64,000 nt of DNA from an uncultured Pseudodesulfovibrio sp. (GTDB lineage: Bacteria > Desulfobacterota > Desulfovibrionia > Desulfovibrionales > Desulfovibrionaceae). Made by a program: the position numbers and the translations under genes. The stretch is from contig NZ_OY760059.1 of NCBI RefSeq assembly GCF_963662885.1, positions 1,240,001 through 1,304,000 of the forward strand, read 5' to 3'. This document shows positions 59,178 to 64,000 of this stretch, piece after piece. The notes under the pieces were generated by a model, which saw nothing but the letters and a program-made list of their open reading frames with translations, did no database searches and had not been told where the DNA came from. Position 1 is the stretch's first letter. Each line of letters opens with the position of its first letter.

Positions 59178-61838
59178 GTGAAAGTCCGATTTGCACCCAT
59201 ATGTATCCTTCTTCTTCTGACCTTCGTCATGTCCGCGTGCGGGCAGGGCTCTGAATCCGATCTCATGGCCGAGGGCGAACGGTATATGCAGGATGAGAAT
59301 TACCAGGGAGCCATTGTCATCTTCAAGACGCTGCTCGAAAAGTCTCCGGAAAAGATGGAGGCTCGCTTTGCTCTGGGTAAGGCCTATCTGAAGACGGGAA
59401 AGCTGGACCAGGCAGAGAAGAGCTTTGAGAAGTATGCACGCCAAAACCCTTACGACAACGAACTGTTGCTCGAGACAGGACGCCTGAAGCTGTTCCGCCG
59501 CGACTTTGCCGGGGCGGTCGAGGACCTGACCACCTATACGGATAAGGAACCCAAGTCCGCCGAGGGCTTCAGCCTGCTCGGCCGTGCCGAATGGGCCTTG
59601 GGCAAGGACAAGGAAGCCATGGCCAAGTTCGAGAAGGCGCTGGCTCTGGATCCGAACCAGACTGAGGCCGAACTGGCACTTGCCCAGTTGTATCTTGCCC
59701 AGGACGATACGGCCAAGGCCCAGGAACTCATCGACAACCTGCTTGCGGTTTCCCCGAACAACCGTGAGGGGTTATATTTCAAGGCCAGGCTTGACGGCCT
59801 GCGCGGTGACCAGGAAGGGTATCTTGCTACCCTGAAGACCCTGGTGAATGCCCACCCCACCGACGGGTATGCCAAATTTCTCTATGGCAAGGCGCTTATA
59901 GGCGAAGGCGATTTGGATAGTGCTGCGGCGTTGTCCAAGGAGCTCCTGGAGGGTGCCCCCAAGGCGCCTTTCGGCAAGCTCCTCGCCGGTCTGGTCAACT
60001 ATGCCCGCAAGGACTACACGGCTGCAGTCAATGCGCTGCAGGAAGCCGTCTCCATTCGACCCGACATCGAAGGGTACTTCTACCTTGGCATGAGCTATTA
60101 CGGCATGGGTGATCTGGAGACTGCCATTTCCCAGCTGCGTATTGCGGCCGATCGTTCCGACCGTTTCCTCAAGGCCCGTGAAATGATCAGCCTCATTCTC
60201 TTTCAGCAAAAGCGCTACAACGAGGCCATTGCCGAGGCGCAGAAGATCATCGAGGTCGACCCCAACAATGTCCTGGGCCGGGTTATCCTGGGCGATGCCT
60301 ACACCGCCAAGGGCAATCCGGACATGGCCTTGGACGAATTGAAGGAAATCACGGAAAAGAATCCGAATTTTGCCAACGCCTTCATCAAGATGGGCGCGCT
60401 GTATTACCAGAAGGGTGAGATGGGTGAGACCGAGGCAGCCCTCAAGGGGGCGATGGACGCCGCTCCTGACAGCGTCCGTCCCCGTCTTGTCTTGTCCGCT
60501 TTCTATCTCCGCAACGGGGACAAGGACCTTGCCCAAGGGATCCTGACAAAGGGACTCAAGGGGACCCAGGAAGACGTGCCGCTTTATGTCGCATTGGCTC
60601 GCATGTCGCTTCTGGACAAGGATACCGCCAAGGCCAGAGAGTACCTGGGCAAGGCCAAATCTCTTGATGAAAAGAATCCGGCTCCCTTCATGATGCTCGC
60701 GTCCATGGATTTGGCGGAAAAGAATGCTGAGGGTGCCCTGAGCGAATATAACGCGCTGATCGCCCAACGGCCTGCATATGTCAGGGCCTTGCTGGCCAAG
60801 GCCGTGGTCCTGGACACCATGGGCAAGAACGACGAGGCCGTCGCTACCTACAAGGAAGCGATCAAGTCCGGCGATGCCTCGGCCTATATGGCCTATGCGG
60901 GTAGTCTCCGGAAGGCCGGTAACGACGAAGGTGCGCTGGGCGTCATCAATGAAGGCCTGGACCGTTTCGTTCACAACACCGGGCTTACCCAGCAGAAGGC
61001 TGAAATTCTCTATGCCATGAAGCGGTACGATGACGTGCTGACCATGAGCAACGAAGTGGAAAAGGTCAATCGCGCGGCGGGGCTCAGCCTGCGCACCCGG
61101 ACCTATGTGCTGATGAAGGAGTACGACAAGGCCGTGGCCGCCGCCCGTCAGATGTGCGATTTCGACCCCAAGAATCCCAGCGGGTATCTGGTCCTGGCCG
61201 ATGTCAATATGAACGCCGGACGGACCGATGCCTGGGTCAAGGCCCTGGATGAGGGCGTTGCCAAGTGTGGCCCGAACCCCGCGCTGCTGCTGCAACTCGG
61301 CCGCTATTACTCCAGCCAGGGCGATTACCCCAAGGCCCTGACCTACTTCGACTCGGTCATCAAGAGCGATGAAAAATCATTTCAGGCCTATGCCATGCAG
61401 GGCGACGTCTACCTGACGACCGGCCGCAAGGACAAGGCTGTTGACAGCTACACCAGAGCGCTGGAGCTGAACGACAGATACATTCCGGCTCTGAACAACC
61501 TGGCCATGATCTACATCAACGATTCCAAGACGGCCCCCGAAGCGTTACGCCTCGCCTACAAGGCCTACCTGCAGGCGCCGTGGAATCCTTCGATCATGGA
61601 CACCTTCGGTTATGCCCTGGCCGTGAACGGCAAGGCGGACACCGCCGTTTCCATCCTGGAAAAGGCGGCGTCTGTGCAGACCGACGACCAAAACATCAAC
61701 TATCATCTCGGTTACGCTTATTACAAGGCGGGCGACAAGGAGAAGGCCAAGTCCACGCTGAAGGTCGTGGCTGACTGCCCCGAGTGCGAACTTCGTGCTG
61801 ACGCCCGCAAACTTATCAAGACTATTGACGGCGAATAA
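59178..61838 (+). CDS. prsT: PrsT-like TPR lipoprotein of an exosortase/EPS locus
   Basis: An 886-residue lipoprotein. The signal peptide ends in a lipobox (VMSAC), and the rest is a nearly unbroken array of about 20 tetratricopeptide repeats (ALGKAYLKTGKLDQAEKSFE, LGYAYYKAGDKEKAKSTLK). Length and architecture match XrtA-system TPR protein PrsT, which is thought to scaffold polysaccharide export and PEP-CTERM sorting in the periplasm. GGAGG precedes GTG 59178, giving the lipoprotein signal. A sigma-54 promoter lies upstream. It starts an operon with the sugar transferase and export genes. Confidence 0.85.
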   Translation: MKVRFAPICILLLLTFVMSACGQGSESDLMAEGERYMQDENYQGAIVIFKTLLEKSPEKMEARFALGKAYLKTGKLDQAEKSFEKYARQNPYDNELLLETGRLKLFRRDFAGAVEDLTTYTDKEPKSAEGFSLLGRAEWALGKDKEAMAKFEKALALDPNQTEAELALAQLYLAQDDTAKAQELIDNLLAVSPNNREGLYFKARLDGLRGDQEGYLATLKTLVNAHPTDGYAKFLYGKALIGEGDLDSAAALSKELLEGAPKAPFGKLLAGLVNYARKDYTAAVNALQEAVSIRPDIEGYFYLGMSYYGMGDLETAISQLRIAADRSDRFLKAREMISLILFQQKRYNEAIAEAQKIIEVDPNNVLGRVILGDAYTAKGNPDMALDELKEITEKNPNFANAFIKMGALYYQKGEMGETEAALKGAMDAAPDSVRPRLVLSAFYLRNGDKDLAQGILTKGLKGTQEDVPLYVALARMSLLDKDTAKAREYLGKAKSLDEKNPAPFMMLASMDLAEKNAEGALSEYNALIAQRPAYVRALLAKAVVLDTMGKNDEAVATYKEAIKSGDASAYMAYAGSLRKAGNDEGALGVINEGLDRFVHNTGLTQQKAEILYAMKRYDDVLTMSNEVEKVNRAAGLSLRTRTYVLMKEYDKAVAAARQMCDFDPKNPSGYLVLADVNMNAGRTDAWVKALDEGVAKCGPNPALLLQLGRYYSSQGDYPKALTYFDSVIKSDEKSFQAYAMQGDVYLTTGRKDKAVDSYTRALELNDRYIPALNNLAMIYINDSKTAPEALRLAYKAYLQAPWNPSIMDTFGYALAVNGKADTAVSILEKAASVQTDDQNINYHLGYAYYKAGDKEKAKSTLKVVADCPECELRADARKLIKTIDGE

Positions 61839-61867
61839 GTGCGCTTGATCAAGAGGGAGAGACGATC

Positions 61868-63226
61868 ATGGTAGCAATAGCATCGCTTAGAGTATTCAAG
61901 GACTTCTTGTCCCTGGCATTGGCGCTTGTTTTTGGATCGCTGCTGTTTTTCAATGACTTCAGCGAAGTCCTCTCGGTTTGTCGGGGACGTTGCTATGACC
62001 TGGCGGCCCTGGTCGCGGTGGTTCTGGTTTCGTCCTGCATCGTCCACCTGACGCTGTACGCAACCCGGGGCGACAAGACGGACGGCTACCCCAGCCTGTT
62101 CATCAGCCTGATCCTGGCGACCAACGTGGCCTTTCTGGTCTACTGGCAGACCGGCCTGTTCATGCGCCTGGAAGAGATGGTTCTTCTCGTCCTGTGCCTG
62201 TTCGGCCTTTTCCAGTCCAGCTGGATCGTGCTTTCCAGGAATTGGCAGAGAATCCCCGGCCTGGTAAACCGCGTGGTCATCGTGGGCAACGGCAAGCTGG
62301 CCGAGGAAATGAAGGGCCTGGCCCTGGCCTCGGGCGGTCGCTATCAGTTCCGTGATTTCATCGAGTGCGTTCCTGGTCAGTGGGCCGATCCTGAAGCCCA
62401 GGTGGACAACCCGACCCGCGAAATCCTCGAACGGGCCAAGAAGGTCAAAGCCAACAAGGTGGTCATTTCCCTGACCGAGCGTCGCGGCGCCTTTCCCCTG
62501 CAGGAAATCCTGAACTGCAAGCTCAGCGGCATGGAAGTGCTGGACGCCCCCGAGTTCTACGAGCGCGTCAACGGAAAGCTCATGCTCGAAAACATCACCC
62601 CGAGCTGGTTCATCTTTTCCAAGGGTTTCAAGATCATGGGGCTGCGCCGCTTCTTCAAGCGGATTGGCGACATCGTTTTGTCCCTGATCGGTATTGTCCT
62701 GGTCTCCCCGCTGTTGCCCCTGGTGGCCCTGGCCATCAAGCTGGATTCTCCTGGCCCGGTCCTCTTCAAGCAGGTCCGCGTGGGCAAGGCCGACGAGAAC
62801 TTCATCATCTACAAGTTCCGCTCCATGCGGCAGGACGCAGAAAAGGAATCCGGTGCGGTGTGGGCCGAGAAGAACGACGCTCGCATCACCAAGCTGGGAG
62901 CCTTCCTGCGGAAGTCCCGCATCGACGAGCTTCCCCAGCTCTTCAACGTGCTGGTCGGTGATATGAGTCTGGTGGGGCCTCGTCCCGAGCGTCCCGAGTT
63001 CGTCAAGGACCTGAAGAAGGTCATTCCGTACTATTCCGAGCGTCATTTCGTGAAGCCCGGTATCACGGGGTGGGCCCAGGTTCGTTATCCTTATGGTGCC
63101 TCCGTGGAAGACGCCATTGAAAAGCTGCGCTACGACCTGTATTACATCAAAAATTATTCGCTGTTCTTCGACTTCAGGATCATGATCGACACCGTTTCCG
63201 TCATGGCCAAGAAACTGGGACGCTAA
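61868..63226 (+). CDS. Polyprenyl-phosphate sugar phosphotransferase (EpsB/WcaJ type)
   Basis: A 452-residue membrane enzyme. Four N-terminal helices are followed by a Rossmann-like domain (VVIVGNGKLAEEMKGLAL), a further helix and the conserved bacterial sugar transferase domain (YKFRSMR, LRKSRIDELPQLFNVLVGDMSLVGPRPERPEF, KPGITGWAQV). It would transfer the first sugar-phosphate to undecaprenyl phosphate to start an exopolysaccharide unit. It is 29 bp after prsT. Confidence 0.9.
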   Translation: MVAIASLRVFKDFLSLALALVFGSLLFFNDFSEVLSVCRGRCYDLAALVAVVLVSSCIVHLTLYATRGDKTDGYPSLFISLILATNVAFLVYWQTGLFMRLEEMVLLVLCLFGLFQSSWIVLSRNWQRIPGLVNRVVIVGNGKLAEEMKGLALASGGRYQFRDFIECVPGQWADPEAQVDNPTREILERAKKVKANKVVISLTERRGAFPLQEILNCKLSGMEVLDAPEFYERVNGKLMLENITPSWFIFSKGFKIMGLRRFFKRIGDIVLSLIGIVLVSPLLPLVALAIKLDSPGPVLFKQVRVGKADENFIIYKFRSMRQDAEKESGAVWAEKNDARITKLGAFLRKSRIDELPQLFNVLVGDMSLVGPRPERPEFVKDLKKVIPYYSERHFVKPGITGWAQVRYPYGASVEDAIEKLRYDLYYIKNYSLFFDFRIMIDTVSVMAKKLGR

Positions 63227-63239
63227 CAAGGAGACCGGG

Positions 63240-64000
63240 ATGAAGATTTCAGGCGGTATCATGAAGACATGTGTTTTGATTGTGGCGCTGGTGTTCCTGG
63301 CACCGGCCATAAGCTTCGCCGACGACTACGTCATCGGCGAAGGGGATGTGCTCTCCGTGCATGTCTGGGGGGAAGATGAACTGAACTCCACCGTGACGGT
63401 CCGGCCCGACGGCAAGATTTCCATGCCTGGGGTGGATGATGTCGAGGCGGCAGGCTTAACCCTGCCCCAGCTCAAGGAGCGTTTGCAGAAGCGCATCTCC
63501 AGCTTGATCAAGGATCCCATCCTCAATGTTTCCCTGGTCGCGACCGTCAACAGCCGGGTCTTCGTGGTCGGCGGCGGTGTTGAACCACGTGTGTTCGACA
63601 TGCCCCAGCGCACCACGCTTTTGAGGGTGCTCGCCTCCCTCGGGTCTCTGGCTCGGGCCGACCTGCGCAAGGCGTACGTTTATCGTGACGGCAAAAAAGT
63701 GATGTCCGATTTCGATGGACTCTTCTACAAGGGCGAGTTCGAGAAGGACATTCGGCTTGAACCCGGTGATACGATTTTCATGCCGGTCAAATACGACCAG
63801 AACGTGTACGTGGTCGGGGCTGTCAATCAACCCAAGGCCATCCTCTATCAGGATGGGCTCACTGTTCTGGATGCGCTGCTGATGGCCGGTGAATTCAGCA
63901 AATACGCCAATGAGGACGAAATCGTCATCGTCCGGACCAACGACGGCAAGAAGGAGCGCATTCCGGTTCGCACCAAAGACCTCCTCAAAAAGGGCGATCT
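63240..64000 (+). CDS. Wza-type polysaccharide export protein (3' end outside the window)
   Basis: The first 253 residues of an exported protein: signal peptide (AISFAD), polysaccharide-export domain (YVIGEGDVLSVHVWGEDELN, VTVRPDGKISMPG), then SLBB-type regions (VFVVGGGVEPRVFDMPQRTTLL, VYVVGAVNQPKAILYQDG). It would form the outer-membrane export channel for the polymer. AAGGAG sits 6 nt before ATG 63240. It is 13 bp after the sugar transferase, in the same operon. Confidence 0.9.
   Translation, partial: MKISGGIMKTCVLIVALVFLAPAISFADDYVIGEGDVLSVHVWGEDELNSTVTVRPDGKISMPGVDDVEAAGLTLPQLKERLQKRISSLIKDPILNVSLVATVNSRVFVVGGGVEPRVFDMPQRTTLLRVLASLGSLARADLRKAYVYRDGKKVMSDFDGLFYKGEFEKDIRLEPGDTIFMPVKYDQNVYVVGAVNQPKAILYQDGLTVLDALLMAGEFSKYANEDEIVIVRTNDGKKERIPVRTKDLLKKGD

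Overview
The window looks like chromosome of a sulfate-reducing member of the Desulfovibrionales, probably a Desulfovibrio or Pseudodesulfovibrio-type organism. This is inferred from a complete hmcABCDEF transmembrane redox operon, many multihaem c-type cytochromes, a TRAP transporter, sensor kinases with periplasmic haem motifs, GlnRS, and G+C-rich coding. I see no rRNA, tRNA, CRISPR, insertion sequence or integrase. Two short AT-richer stretches (about 47.1-50.5 kb and 58.5-59.2 kb) contrast with the rest.

Layout. 0-5 kb: a gene tail, a GT39-like membrane glycosyltransferase, ychF, and a class II aldolase facing ychF across a bidirectional terminator. 5-12.5 kb: two small CII-like paralogues flank a tightly overlapping five-gene operon (hybrid histidine kinase, alpha/beta hydrolase, exported double rhodanese, NMT1-type binding protein, Cache-HAMP-SpoIIE phosphatase). 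The second CII-like gene has a consensus sigma-54 promoter with an array of helically phased TGTCGC half-sites upstream. 12.8-22 kb: a TetR gene with a 40-residue companion, glnS, a ferredoxin-nitroreductase, a solute-binding protein, an acyl-CoA-synthetase-like fusion and a chemoreceptor. 22-30 kb: a TetR-dctPQM TRAP operon, an AhpF-like reductase and a multi-PAS diguanylate cyclase.

30-47 kb is a large minus-strand redox region. It runs hmcABCDEF, a tandem universal-stress protein, two sister response regulators, a receiver-PAS-PAS kinase, Rrf2, a haem-motif kinase and an exported caspase-like/SUMF1 protein. After a terminator come a NapC-type tetrahaem protein and an octahaem hydroxylamine-oxidoreductase-like cytochrome. 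The Hmc complex should carry electrons between periplasmic cytochromes and a cytoplasmic-side HdrD/DsrK-like subunit. The regulators next to it, several with cysteine- or haem-bearing sensor domains, suggest redox control.

48-64 kb is a surface-polymer and exosortase-type locus. It holds a CGGC protein, a GT4 glycosyltransferase, a FeeM/LuxI-like N-acyl amino acid synthase coupled to a ThiF-nitroreductase fusion, a PEP-CTERM protein, a CAAX-protease-like protein with an ABC/HlyD exporter, a PrsT-like TPR lipoprotein, an EpsB-type sugar transferase and the start of a Wza-type export protein. The PEP-CTERM and prsT genes each have a sigma-54 promoter, which suggests shared control by a PrsK/PrsR-like pair outside the window. 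The acyl-synthase/ThiF-nitroreductase pair and the sigma-54/TGTCGC region are the best candidates for something undescribed.
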